The notes: a model not told the origin generated them from the sequence alone. A stretch of DNA of 64,000 nt from Sulfuritalea hydrogenivorans sk43H (GCF_000828635.1 NZ_AP012547.1:1798001-1862000); one strand, 5' to 3'. Numbered from the stretch's first letter, positions 16,490-23,863 are shown. Program-made: numbers and translations.

Positions 16490-16792
16490 GTGACCCTACC
16501 CCGCAGGGCGTTTCTGGCAAGTGTGGCGAGTGTCGTGTGGCTTCTGGCCGCCACGGCTTCCGCACAGGGGCCGCATCGGTCGCAGCAGGGGCGCGAAGGC
16601 AATGGCCGCGGTCCGCAGCGGATGGTGGCGCCCGACCAGCGCCCGATGGGCTCGCACGATGGATTGGCTCCGGGCGGTGGGCGTCTGTCGCCGGAAGAGC
16701 GCCGCCAGTTGCGCCGGGACGTGCAGGAAGCGGGCCGCGACATCTATTCGGACAGGATGCCGCCCGGCCGTCGGGAAGCGCGCCGCCAATAA
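16490..16792 (+). CDS. Small exported Arg/Gly-rich protein (GTG start)
   Basis: 100 residues starting at GTG 16490 behind AGAGGACAG. The N-terminus LPRRAFLASVASVVWLLAATASAQ is a signal peptide with a twin arginine before the hydrophobic core. The mature part is low-complexity and basic (RSQQGREGNGRGPQR), then has a charged helix RLSPEERRQLRRDVQEAGRDIY like the one that ends several small periplasmic proteins of betaproteobacteria. Its function is unknown. A terminator-like hairpin follows after about 40 bp. Confidence 0.7.
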   Translation: MTLPRRAFLASVASVVWLLAATASAQGPHRSQQGREGNGRGPQRMVAPDQRPMGSHDGLAPGGGRLSPEERRQLRRDVQEAGRDIYSDRMPPGRREARRQ

Positions 16793-16829
16793 GAACGTTT
16801 CCCGCTGCCATGGCCATGGCGGCTGCAAT

Positions 16830-16866
16830 GAACGCCCCGGGCTTGTCGGCCGGGGCGTTCTTCATT
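16830..16866 (+). terminator. Rho-independent-type terminator
   Basis: Stem GAACGCCCCGG at 16830-16840 pairs with CCGGGGCGTTC at 16850-16860 around a 9-nt loop, followed by TTCATT. The 11-bp GC-rich stem ends the two-gene small exported protein unit. Confidence 0.75.
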
Positions 16867-17040
16867 GTGCTTGATGCCCGCGAATCCGGTGCAGCGCAAC
16901 TTACTGTTTTTCCGGTAGCAAGAATACGGAGACCGGGGTATTCCTGCCGACCTGTGTGTCGGATATGTTTTACGCATGCGAATCGACGGCGTGCGTGCGT
17001 TCCGGACCAAGGCGGAACGCCTTACATACAGGTGCCCGCA

Positions 17041-17442
17041 ATGATTGGACAAGACCCAGGCCGAGTGCAACCGGCTGAGCCAAAGCAGGACATGTTCCGT
17101 GTTGCCGCGAATCACCAGGGTGAATACGGCACCTTGATCGTGGACCGGGTGGGAAGAATCCTCAGTTGCGGCGTGCCGGCCGAGAACATATTCAGGACCG
17201 GACACTCCCGATTGGTGGGCCGACAAATACCGGAGTTCATCGACGGACTGTTTCTTGGGGGTAGTTCGCCCAGCTACAGCGCGCGCCATCTGGTTTACCT
17301 GTGTTCGGACGGCGAGTGGCGAAGGTTTCAGGCGACGGATGCCAAGGGCGGCCGTTTTCCGGTGGAACTCAATCTTTCGCGGATCGTTACCGACGGCCAG
17401 GAAATGTTCCTGGTGAACGTGCGTCGCGCGGAAGAGGATTGA
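17041..17442 (+). CDS. Small PAS-domain protein
   Basis: 133 residues from ATG 17041. The central part reads as a PAS fold: GEYGTLIVDRVGRILSCGVPAENIFR, then a glycine and a hydrophobic helix (LVGRQIPEFIDGLF), and at the end GGRFPVELNLSRIVTDGQEMFLVNVRR, the last strands of a PAS core. No output domain is attached, so it may act as a stand-alone sensor or as a partner of the kinases nearby. Upstream is a 180-bp leader. Confidence 0.7.
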   Translation: MIGQDPGRVQPAEPKQDMFRVAANHQGEYGTLIVDRVGRILSCGVPAENIFRTGHSRLVGRQIPEFIDGLFLGGSSPSYSARHLVYLCSDGEWRRFQATDAKGGRFPVELNLSRIVTDGQEMFLVNVRRAEED

Positions 17443-17561
17443 TGCTTGCCGCTGGACGTGAACGCCTGATGGAGTCGAGTTTGCAGATGTTTGAAGGAGA
17501 TTTCTGTTTTTCACTGCCGGCGGCTCCCGCCGCCAAATCAAGGAACCATGAGGAGATCAAG

Positions 17562-17783
17562 ATGAAAGCCAGGAGCGAACCAGGCAAGAAATCCAAAGGC
17601 AACGGATCATCGCGACAGGCGCGCGGACCGGGCGAGTCCGATTCCCGTGATTGCCCACGCGAACAAATGATCGCGGAAGCTGCCTATTACCGTGCCGAAC
17701 GGCGAGGCTTCGCGCCGGGGAACGAGATGTCGGACTGGCTGCAAGCCGAGGCCGATGTCGAGAACGTAGCCCGTAGTCAGTGA
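17562..17783 (+). CDS. DUF2934 domain protein
   Basis: 73 residues. The C-terminal IAEAAYYRAERRGFAPGNEMSDWLQAEADVE is the DUF2934 motif, found in small proteins of unknown function, often beside stress genes. The N-terminal half is a basic, disordered stretch (MKARSEPGKKSKGNGSSR). ATG 17562 follows GAGGAG at a good distance; an in-frame ATG at 17469 would add a segment unlike the family. Hsp20 starts 62 bp downstream. Confidence 0.75.
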   Translation: MKARSEPGKKSKGNGSSRQARGPGESDSRDCPREQMIAEAAYYRAERRGFAPGNEMSDWLQAEADVENVARSQ

Positions 17784-17845
17784 CGGCCGCTCCGTCGTGC
17801 CGTTTGAATTCAAACCCCATTCGATGACCCATCAAGGAGAGCATC

Positions 17846-18295
17846 ATGGCCAGCATCGCCCGTTTCGATCCGTTCAACGAACTGACCCGCCTCGAACCCT
17901 TGAGCGACTTCGACAACCTGTTCAAGGGTTTCATGGTGCGTCCGCTGTTTCAGGGTGCAACCGCCGCCGCGCCCCAAATGAAGCTCGAGGTCAGCGAAGA
18001 CGACAAGTCTTACACCATCAAGGCGGAAATTCCAGGGGTCAAGAAGGAGGACATCAAGCTCTCGGTGGACGGCAATCTGGTCTCGATCAGCGCCGAAGTG
18101 AAGAAGGAAACCGAAAAGAAGGAAGGCAAGAAGGTCGTCCATAGCGAGCGCTACTACGGCCAGGTTTCGCGCAGCTTCACGCTCGGCAGGGAAGTGGAGC
18201 AGGGCGCGGCGAAAGCCAAATACACCGACGGCGTGCTGGAAGCGGTGTTGCCCAAGAAGAAGGGCACGGCCGCAACGCAAGTCGCGGTTTCCTGA
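17846..18295 (+). CDS. Small heat-shock protein, Hsp20/alpha-crystallin family
   Basis: 149 residues. The alpha-crystallin domain spans about 45-140: MKLEVSEDDKSYTIKAEIPGVKKEDIKLSVDGNLVSISAEVK, then ERYYGQVSRSFTLG and ADGVLEAVLPKK-like YTDGVLEAVLPKKKG. The N-terminal arm DPFNELTRLEPLSDFDNLFKGF is the class-A arm. It is an ATP-independent holdase that forms oligomers in the cytoplasm. AAGGAG lies at 17834-17839. The C-terminal tail is short and lacks a clear I-x-I motif (ATQVAVS). Confidence 0.95.
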   Translation: MASIARFDPFNELTRLEPLSDFDNLFKGFMVRPLFQGATAAAPQMKLEVSEDDKSYTIKAEIPGVKKEDIKLSVDGNLVSISAEVKKETEKKEGKKVVHSERYYGQVSRSFTLGREVEQGAAKAKYTDGVLEAVLPKKKGTAATQVAVS

Positions 18296-18333
18296 TCCAA
18301 TCCCCGGATCGGATTGATAGCGCCGACACTTAA

Positions 18334-18469
18334 CCGGTATTCCGCTTGCGCAGTGCGATCCCGATTAACTCCGCGACTGTCGGCGCGATGCGATCGAGCC
18401 CGGGCAGCACCAGCCGGCTGTGACTCCCAAACCTGCGGTATTCCGGCTAGGGGTTTTCCGGTATTTCCG
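18334..18469. promoter_or_regulatory. Three CCGG-TATT-CCG words upstream of the sensor kinase
   Basis: CCGGTATTCCG at 18334-18344, CGGTATTCCGG at 18436-18446 and CCGGTATTTCCG at 18458-18469. A fourth, inverted copy (CCGAAAATACCGG) lies at 20911-20923 beyond the response regulator. The arms CCGG...CCGG are dyad-symmetric. Clustering around a NarX/NarL-type pair suggests operator sites, but this is inference. The rest of the 282-bp gap after hsp20 shows no gene. Confidence 0.4.
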
Positions 18470-18577
18470 CGGCCATTCGGCTCGTGCATGATTGATCGCA
18501 TTGATTTTGATTGGCGGTGGAGGCCTGAAATGCGATAGGCTGACTCGGTCAACCGACGCGGGTCAGGGGGATGGGGG

Positions 18578-20230
18578 ATGAAGAAGGAGCGGGCGCTACA
18601 GAAAACCGCCGCCGAATTGAGGCGTGAGGCGGAGGCGCGTCTTGGCCAGTTTCCGGGTAGGGGCGGAACGGGACGTACCGACGCTGAACTGCTGCACGAA
18701 CTTCAGGTGCACCAAATCGAACTGGAGATGCAGAACGAGACACTGCGCCAGTCCCAGATCGCACTCGAGGAATCCCGTGACCGCTATGTCGACTTTTACG
18801 ACTTTGCACCCGTCGGCTATCTCACGCTCAACGAGCAGGGGCTGATCACCGAACTCAATCTGGCCGGCGCCGAAATACTCGGGGCGGCGCGGTCGAAACT
18901 GGTCCGCAGCCGGTTCAGCCCGTCGGTGGCTCCCGAGCATCGTGATCGCTGGCACCAGCATTTCACCAATACTCTGCACAATCAATCGAAGCTGCGGTGC
19001 GAACTGGAACTGGTGCGTCCGGACGGTGCGCGGGTTGATGTGCTGGTGTCCAGTGTGCGCCTGACAAGGGAGGAACATGCGCCGGTGCTGCGCGTGGCGC
19101 TGACGGACATATCCGAGCGCAAGCAGGCCGATGACGCGCTGAAGGCTTCGCAGCAGCGGTTTCTTGACATCGTCAATACCACCGAAGGCATCGTGTGGGA
19201 GGCCGACGCGACGAGCTTCGACTTCTCTTTCGTCAGCCGGCAGGCGGAGCGCCTGCTGGGCCATCCCATCGAAGATTGGCTGAAGCCGGGCTTCTGGGTG
19301 GAACATCTGCACCCCGACGACAAGGCCTGGGTGCCCGAGTACTGTGCCAGCTTCACCCGGCAGATGGTGCCGCATGACTTTGAATATCGATTGATCGCCG
19401 AGGACGGTCGCGTCGTCTGGCTTCACGACATTGTTACGGTCGTGGCAGAGAACGGCGCGCCGCGCTGGCTGCGCGGCATCATGGTGGATATCAGCAGGAA
19501 CAAGAAAGTCGAGGGGCAGCTGCGTGAAATGGCCGCCAGCCTGGAGGCGACGGTCGAGGAGCGAACACTGCGCTTGCGCAGGCTCGCGGCGCAATTGACG
19601 GTGACGGAAGAACGCGAGCGGCGCATGCTGGCGCAGGACCTGCACGACAACCTCGGCCAGTTGCTGGCGGTGATCAAGATCAAGCTGACTTCGCTGGCCG
19701 GCAATGAGCTCCAGCCGGAGATCGACAAGGTGGTGGCTCTGGTGGACCAGGCCGAGCAGTCGGCACGGTCGATCACCCTGGAGCTGAGTCCGCCCATCCT
19801 GCATCGGCTCGGCCTGATGCCGGCCCTGGAATGGCTGGGCGACGAGATCGAACGCGTGTACGGCATTTCGGTCGAAGTCGACGGCAGCGCTTGCGAGTCC
19901 GGGCTCGGTCCGGAACTGGAGGCAGTGTTGTATCGGGCAACCCGGGAATTGCTGATCAACGTCGCCAAGCATGCCAAGGTTCATCGTGCCCGGGTTTCCG
20001 TCATGTGTGACGAGGGCGAGTTGATCCTGTGCGTGAGCGATGACGGCTGCGGTTTTGACCGGAACGCTCACGGCGGCCCCTTGAGCGGGCAGCGCAGTTT
20101 CGGCCTGAGTTCGATCTATGAACGGATTGTCAATCTGGGCGGCGCCATGGAGGTCGACAGCAGTCCGGGAAACGGCACCACGATCAACCTGCGCGTGCCG
20201 TGCCGCAATGATTTGAAAGGAGTGTCGTGA
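18578..20230 (+). CDS. PAS-PAS sensor histidine kinase, NarX/DegS-type (HisKA_3)
   Basis: 550 residues with no membrane segments, so cytoplasmic. There is an N-terminal coiled region (LLHELQVHQIELEMQNETLRQSQ, the usual lead-in of this class). PAS1 is at about 70-175 (YDFAPVGYLTLNEQGLITELNLAGAEILG) and PAS2/PAC at about 190-310 (IVWEADATSFDFSFVSRQAERLLGHP). A coiled linker then leads to HisKA_3 with AQDLHDNLGQLLAVIKIKL (His356) and an ATPase domain (LLINVAKHAKVHRARV; DDGCGFD; FGLSSIYERI). The stop overlaps the start of the LuxR-type regulator by one base, marking a coupled pair. Confidence 0.93.
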   Translation: MKKERALQKTAAELRREAEARLGQFPGRGGTGRTDAELLHELQVHQIELEMQNETLRQSQIALEESRDRYVDFYDFAPVGYLTLNEQGLITELNLAGAEILGAARSKLVRSRFSPSVAPEHRDRWHQHFTNTLHNQSKLRCELELVRPDGARVDVLVSSVRLTREEHAPVLRVALTDISERKQADDALKASQQRFLDIVNTTEGIVWEADATSFDFSFVSRQAERLLGHPIEDWLKPGFWVEHLHPDDKAWVPEYCASFTRQMVPHDFEYRLIAEDGRVVWLHDIVTVVAENGAPRWLRGIMVDISRNKKVEGQLREMAASLEATVEERTLRLRRLAAQLTVTEERERRMLAQDLHDNLGQLLAVIKIKLTSLAGNELQPEIDKVVALVDQAEQSARSITLELSPPILHRLGLMPALEWLGDEIERVYGISVEVDGSACESGLGPELEAVLYRATRELLINVAKHAKVHRARVSVMCDEGELILCVSDDGCGFDRNAHGGPLSGQRSFGLSSIYERIVNLGGAMEVDSSPGNGTTINLRVPCRNDLKGVS

Positions 20231-20874
20231 TGATTCGCATTGTTCTTGTCGATGACCATACGATGGTGCGGGAAGCCTTGCGCACGGTGCTGGAGCAGGA
20301 CAAGGACATGCGGGTGGTGGGCGAAGCCGGCAACGGGGAGGATGCGTTGCGGCTGGCAGACCAGCTGGCGCCCGACATCGTGGTGATGGATGTCGCCTTG
20401 CCCGGACAATCGGGGATCGAGACCACGCGGCGCCTGCTGGCCATGCATCCGGAGATAAAGGTACTGGCACTGTCCACCTATCTCGATCGCCGGATTATTC
20501 AACAAATGCTGGATGTCGGCGCCCGCGGCTATATCGTCAAGTCGGCCGCCGGTTCCGAACTCAAGCAGGGGATTCTCAGCCTGATGGGTGGATGCAGCTA
20601 TCTCTGTCCGCAGGTTACCGCCCTGGTGACCGACAGCCTGCGCAGCCGCCACACGCAAGCCATGGACCCCGACGAAAACCCGCTGTCGCGGCGCGAACTG
20701 CAGGTGGCGACCTTGCTGGCCGAAGGCAAGACGGCGCCGCGCATCGCGGAGCAATTGCACATATCGCCGAGCACGGTCGATGTGCACCGCCGCAACCTGA
20801 TGCGGAAGCTTCAGTTGCACAATGTGGTCGAGCTCACCAAATATGCCATTCGCACGGGGCTGATCCTGCCCTGA
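20230..20874 (+). CDS. NarL/LuxR-family response regulator
   Basis: 214 residues. The receiver has VDDH near the start, Asp54 in VVMDVALPG, and the conserved Lys in GYIVKSAAGSEL. The C-terminal LuxR-type helix-turn-helix (about 148-210) has LSRRELQVATLLAEGKTAPRIAEQLHISPSTVDVHRRNLMRKLQ. It is translationally coupled to the upstream kinase, which is the presumed phosphodonor. The CCGG-N4/5-CCGG words around the operon are candidate targets. Confidence 0.94.
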   Translation: MIRIVLVDDHTMVREALRTVLEQDKDMRVVGEAGNGEDALRLADQLAPDIVVMDVALPGQSGIETTRRLLAMHPEIKVLALSTYLDRRIIQQMLDVGARGYIVKSAAGSELKQGILSLMGGCSYLCPQVTALVTDSLRSRHTQAMDPDENPLSRRELQVATLLAEGKTAPRIAEQLHISPSTVDVHRRNLMRKLQLHNVVELTKYAIRTGLILP

Positions 20875-20954
20875 TCCTTTCTGACAGTAGGGTTTCTCCC
20901 TGCGGGTCGCCCGAAAATACCGGCAAGTCGGTAGCTCAAATACCCGTTCGCGGG

Positions 20955-21229
20955 TATTCGTGATGGTGCTCATCGATCTGAGCGAAGATGCGGTCGAGGC
21001 CAGGCGGCAGGCCGAAACCGTCGGCAGGAAAATCCTCGCGGCGCTCAACAGGCTCTACGAGCTGCCGGGAAAGCAACACTACTGCATCCCCAGCATCGGC
21101 ATTACGCTTTTTTCCGATCAGCAGACGGGGATCGACGAGCTGCTGAAGCAGGCGGACCTGGCGATGTATCAGTCGAAATCGGCGGGCCGCAATACCATGA
21201 TTTTCTTCGAGTCGGCCCGCCCAGTTTGA
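20955..21229 (+). pseudogene. Remnant of a GGDEF (diguanylate cyclase) domain
   Basis: About 90 codons open from around 20955 to TGA 21227-21229. MVLIDLSEDAVEARRQAETVGRKIL then SIGITLF and LLKQADLAMYQSKSAGRNTMIFFE is the C-terminal two-thirds of a GGDEF domain, including the SIGI and ADxAMYxAK blocks. The catalytic GGDEF loop and everything before it are missing; the remnant starts just where that loop should end. It cannot make c-di-GMP. It may be the trace of a deletion next to the two-component pair. Confidence 0.8.
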
Positions 21230-21241
21230 GTTGAAGACAGA

Positions 21242-21278
21242 AAGACAGCCTCGGAAATCATCTTTGCAAGGCTGTCTT
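21242..21278. terminator. Hairpin between convergent genes
   Basis: AAGACAGCCT at 21242-21251 pairs with AGGCTGTCTT at 21269-21278 around a 17-nt loop. It lies between the GGDEF remnant and the leftward periplasmic protein gene and could end transcription from both sides. Confidence 0.55.
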
Positions 21279-21291
21279 CATGGGCTTCGAG

Positions 21292-21313
21292 AGTCGGCGC
21301 CTGCGGTACGGCG
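21292..21313 (+). repeat. Dispersed 22-bp repeat, intergenic copy
   Basis: AGTCGGCGCCTGCG then GTACGGCG. It lies 34 bp beyond the stop of the leftward gene ending at 21348, in the same orientation relative to that gene as copy 1 has to the radical SAM gene. Confidence 0.7.
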
Positions 21314-21347
21314 CCCCGGAAGCCGCATTCCTGATTCCCCGAAGTAA

Positions 21348-21845
21348 TCAGTGCTCGATCGGTTTGAAGTTGAGGTCGTCGAAGTAGGTGGCGTATTTTT
21401 CGAGCGCACCGATCACCTTGACGGCGCCGTCCTGGCGCTTGGCCTTCTTGACCTTGCCGGCCATCTGTTCGGCGCCCGCCATCAGCTCGGCGACGACCAG
21501 ATGCAACTGTTCGTCGGCCTTCGGTTCCAGCTTGCAGTTGGCCACGATGTTGGCGACTTCACCTTCGACCTTGCTTGCCAGTGCGCCGTAAGCGGCGGGC
21601 TTCAGGCGATTTTCGTGAATCTCGTGCAGGGAGCCCGCGACCGCCTGGCGGATGTTTGCCATTGATTTGCGCAATGCTTCGTCGGTTCCCCATTTCTTTC
21701 CGGCATTGAGTTGCAGCGTTGCCGGCGCGCCGTGGTCGGCGTGCGCGTCATGCTTGTGGGCCGGTGCAGCGTGACCGGCGGCAGCGAAGGAAAGACCGGC
21801 TGCGACAAGGATCGCGCTCAGCACGTTCGAAATATTCCGTTTCAT
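21348..21845 (-). CDS. Periplasmic helical protein of unknown function
   Basis: 165 residues from MKRNISNVLSAILVAAGLSFAAAGHAA, a clear Sec signal peptide. Next comes a His-rich stretch (HKHDAHADHGAP). The mature part looks all-helical: GKKWGTDEALRKSMANIRQAV, HEIHENRLKPAAYGALASKVEGEVANIVANCKL and DEQLHLVVAELMAGAEQMAG. The H-x-x-H and single Cys recall metal-binding or cytochrome-b562-like bundles, but there is no CxxCH haem motif. Annotations such as DnrO-like exist for similar sequences; I cannot confirm that. It sits downstream of the sigma/anti-sigma cluster, 112 bp away. Confidence 0.65.
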   Translation of the reverse strand: MKRNISNVLSAILVAAGLSFAAAGHAAPAHKHDAHADHGAPATLQLNAGKKWGTDEALRKSMANIRQAVAGSLHEIHENRLKPAAYGALASKVEGEVANIVANCKLEPKADEQLHLVVAELMAGAEQMAGKVKKAKRQDGAVKVIGALEKYATYFDDLNFKPIEH

Positions 21846-21957
21846 CTGGTGATCTCCATTCAATTGAGCGATGCCCGCCCTCGCGCCCTGTGCGTCGAGG
21901 TAAAGGCTTCACTGGCTTGAACGGATGGCGGATGGAAATGTTCCATCACCCGGCGGA

Positions 21958-22410
21958 TCAGTCGCGATGCAATTGCTCGATGGTCGTCGGCCCGACGGGC
22001 TGCGCCAGCAGCAGTTGGGCGAGCCGTTCGCGCTGCACCGGCTGCAGCAGTTCGCGCTCGCGCAGCAGTTGCGCGATCACCAGCTTCTGCTGCTCGTCCT
22101 GCAGGCGCGCGATGGCGGTACGTTCGCTGTCGATCAGTTTCTGGTCGGGCGTGTCGGCAAAGATGGCGTGGATCATGCGGTCGCGGTGTACTCGGATTTG
22201 ATTCGCCCCGGCGCCGATCTGCTTGAGGAAGCCCGCCTCGGATTCGTGCCAGCGGTGCAGTTGTTCCGCGCTCAGTTGCAGGTGGCGCGGCAGGGTTTCG
22301 CCGGGCGGTGGCGCGGACGGTGCCGCCGCCCGGTAGGCCACGGCACCGATAACGCCGAGGTTGATCAGCAGCGAGAGAGCGAGTGCGGTGCGCAGCAGGA
22401 TGGGTTTCAT
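21958..22410 (-). CDS. Periplasmic metal-resistance/CpxP-like protein (Metal_resist type)
   Basis: 150 residues. It has one N-terminal membrane anchor or uncleaved signal (RTALALSLLINLGVIGAVAYRA), then a helical periplasmic part: HLQLSAEQLHRWHESEAGFLKQI, RVHRDRMIHAIFADTPDQKLIDSERTAIARLQDEQQKLVIAQLLRERELL and LQPVQRERLAQLL. This layout fits the CnrX/ZraP-like heavy-metal-resistance group that acts with ECF sigma factors. Its ATG overlaps the anti-sigma stop, so it is the third gene of a sigma/anti-sigma/sensor operon. The metal, if any, is unknown. Confidence 0.72.
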   Translation of the reverse strand: MKPILLRTALALSLLINLGVIGAVAYRAAAPSAPPPGETLPRHLQLSAEQLHRWHESEAGFLKQIGAGANQIRVHRDRMIHAIFADTPDQKLIDSERTAIARLQDEQQKLVIAQLLRERELLQPVQRERLAQLLLAQPVGPTTIEQLHRD

Positions 22411-22865
22411 TTGAGGCTTCCCTTGACGTAGCAGGATTCGAGGCCGATGCACAGGTTGCCCGGCGGCATGGTGTCGAAGACGCGCATCGCCGTCATGCGC
22501 GGCGCTGTCGCGCCCCCTCCGCTGACCAGTGCCGAGCCCATGAACACGCCTGCCGCAATCGATGCGGCGGCACCGACGGCCACCGGCAGGCGCAGCCACC
22601 AGTCGCGTTCGCGGCGTTCGCCGCGTTCAGTCGGGCGGCGTGGCGCGCCGGCAAGGCGGCCTTCGATCACCCCCGCGAGATCGAAGCCGAGGCTGTCCCC
22701 GGGCAGCACCCTGAAGTCGGCGGAGAGCGCCTGCAGTTGGGCGAGGCTGGCGGTGCAGCGCGGGCATGCGGCGAGATGGGTGGCGACGCGCTGCTTTGCG
22801 GCGGCATCGAGTTCGCCGTCGAGATAGGCGGACAGTTCGGGCAGGTCGGGGGCGTGTTCAGTCAT
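22407..22865 (-). CDS. Anti-sigma factor with zinc-finger domain
   Basis: 152 residues. The N-terminal zf-HC2 (ZAS) domain has LSAYLDGELDAAAKQRVATHLAACPRC, with the H-x3-C-x2-C zinc motif. One membrane helix follows (LPVAVGAAASIAAGVFMGSALV). The short C-terminal periplasmic tail holds two Cys (CIGLESC). It is expected to hold the ECF sigma factor at the membrane. The start overlaps the end of the sigma gene by 8 bp. Confidence 0.85.
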   Translation of the reverse strand: MTEHAPDLPELSAYLDGELDAAAKQRVATHLAACPRCTASLAQLQALSADFRVLPGDSLGFDLAGVIEGRLAGAPRRPTERGERRERDWWLRLPVAVGAAASIAAGVFMGSALVSGGGATAPRMTAMRVFDTMPPGNLCIGLESCYVKGSLK

Positions 22866-23439
22866 CGCGGTTCTCTCCGGAATGGCGTTGGTAGCCGGCA
22901 ATGGCGGCGCTGCGGGCACGCGCAATGCGGGATTTGACGGTGCCCTCGGCAATGTTCAGCGTGGCGGCGATTTCGGCATAGGACATGTCTTCCACTTCGC
23001 GCAGCAGCAGGATTTCGCGATGCTCGAACGGGAGCTCCCGCAGCGTGCGTTCGAGCAGGCCGATGCGCTGCCTGTCGTCCAGCCGCTGGTCAGGCTGCGG
23101 CGCCGGGTCGGGCAGGGCGAAGTCCTCGTCTTCTCCGGCAAGATCGGAGACGGAGACGAATTCGATGCTTTGCCGACGGCGCAGCACGTCGAGCGTGGCG
23201 TTGTGCGCGATGCGGAACAGCCAGGTGCGGAATTGCGCCTCCGGCCGCCAGTCGGGCAGGGCCTGATGGGCTTTCATGAACGTCTCCTGAGTGAGATCCA
23301 TGGCGTCCTCGCGCGTGCCGACCAGCCGCAGGATGAAGCGGAACACACGATCCTGATGCTGGCGGACCAATGCGGCGAAGGCGCGATGGTCGCCCGTCTG
23401 CGCCTGCGCGATGATCCGGCTTTCCGCGTCATCCGCCAT
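22858..23439 (-). CDS. RNA polymerase ECF-family sigma factor
   Basis: 193 residues. Region 2 (RIIAQAQTGDHRAFAALVRQHQDRVFRFILRLVG; DLTQETFMKAHQAL; FRTWLFRIAHNATLDVLRRR) and region 4 (LPFEHREILLLREVEDMSYAEIAATLNIAEGTVKSRIARAR) are complete, with an acidic linker between. It is RpoE-like and belongs to an operon with the zinc-finger anti-sigma factor. GGAACTT-N15-GTTGAA lies upstream of its own start, so it may be autoregulated. Confidence 0.95.
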   Translation of the reverse strand: MADDAESRIIAQAQTGDHRAFAALVRQHQDRVFRFILRLVGTREDAMDLTQETFMKAHQALPDWRPEAQFRTWLFRIAHNATLDVLRRRQSIEFVSVSDLAGEDEDFALPDPAPQPDQRLDDRQRIGLLERTLRELPFEHREILLLREVEDMSYAEIAATLNIAEGTVKSRIARARSAAIAGYQRHSGENRDD

Positions 23440-23471
23440 TCAGGTCATCCGCGCCGTATCCGCCATATGCC

Positions 23472-23499
23472 TTCAACGAACGGGCCGGGAAAAAGTTCC
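23472..23499 (-). promoter_or_regulatory. ECF-type promoter of the sigma operon
   Basis: On the minus strand, GGAACTT (complement of 23493-23499) is separated by 15 bp from GTTGAA (complement of 23472-23477). This fits the RpoE-like -35 GGAACTT and a GTC/GTT-type -10. It lies about 33-60 bp upstream of the sigma factor ATG at 23439, as expected for autoregulation. Confidence 0.55.
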
Positions 23500-23517
23500 T
23501 TCGGCACTTTCTCGCCA

Positions 23518-23736
23518 TCACGACCTGGCGGTGCGCAGCGGCGTCAACAGGTCGCTCAGCCCGTTGTGATCGATCTCGTGCATCAGCGCCAGCAGGCGGC
23601 CGATTTCCCCTGGCGGAAAGCCCTCGCGGGCAAACCAGGCGAGGTAGTTGCCGGGCAGGTCGGCGATCAGCCGCCCCTTGTGCTTGCCGAAGGGCATTTC
23701 GCGGGTGACGAGCAGTTGCAGATCTTCGGCGTGCAT
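23518..23736 (-). CDS. DUF3820 small protein
   Basis: 72 residues from MHAEDLQLLVTREMPFGKHKGRLIADLPGNYLAWFAREGFPPGEIGRLLALMHEIDHNGL. The MPFGKHKGR ... DLPxxYLxWF pattern is the signature of DUF3820, sometimes named putative quorum-sensing-regulated virulence factor. It is cytoplasmic with unknown function. An in-frame ATG 14 codons upstream would add SSPSRRPVR, which lies outside the family. The terminator hairpin 45 bp away separates it from acnB. Confidence 0.8.
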   Translation of the reverse strand: MHAEDLQLLVTREMPFGKHKGRLIADLPGNYLAWFAREGFPPGEIGRLLALMHEIDHNGLSDLLTPLRTARS

Positions 23737-23780
23737 TCGGACCGGGCGGCGTGATGGGGACGAACCGGATTGTCCCAAAG

Positions 23781-23816
23781 AAATCGCCTCCGGGGATTGC
23801 TCCGCGGAGGCGATTT
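23781..23816. terminator. Bidirectional-looking terminator hairpin
   Basis: AAATCGCCTCCG at 23781-23792 pairs with CGGAGGCGATTT at 23805-23816 around a 12-nt loop. The A and T runs at the two ends would serve either direction. It lies downstream of acnB (leftward) and ahead of the DUF3820 gene. Confidence 0.75.
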
Positions 23817-23820
23817 CGGG

Positions 23821-23842
23821 AGTCGGCGCCGGCGCTACGGCG
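23821..23842 (+). repeat. Dispersed 22-bp repeat, copy behind acnB
   Basis: AGTCGGCGCCGGCG then CTACGGCG, 21 bp past the acnB stop codon and 4 bp from the terminator hairpin. Confidence 0.75.
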
Positions 23843-23863
23843 AATGCGCGCCGATTGCGATGC

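Noticed and set aside
17804-17823. A heat-shock sigma-32 promoter before hsp20
   Set aside because: CCCCATTC at 17816-17823 resembles the -10, but no CTTGAA-type -35 lies at the right distance; the nearest TTTGAA is only 6 bp away.
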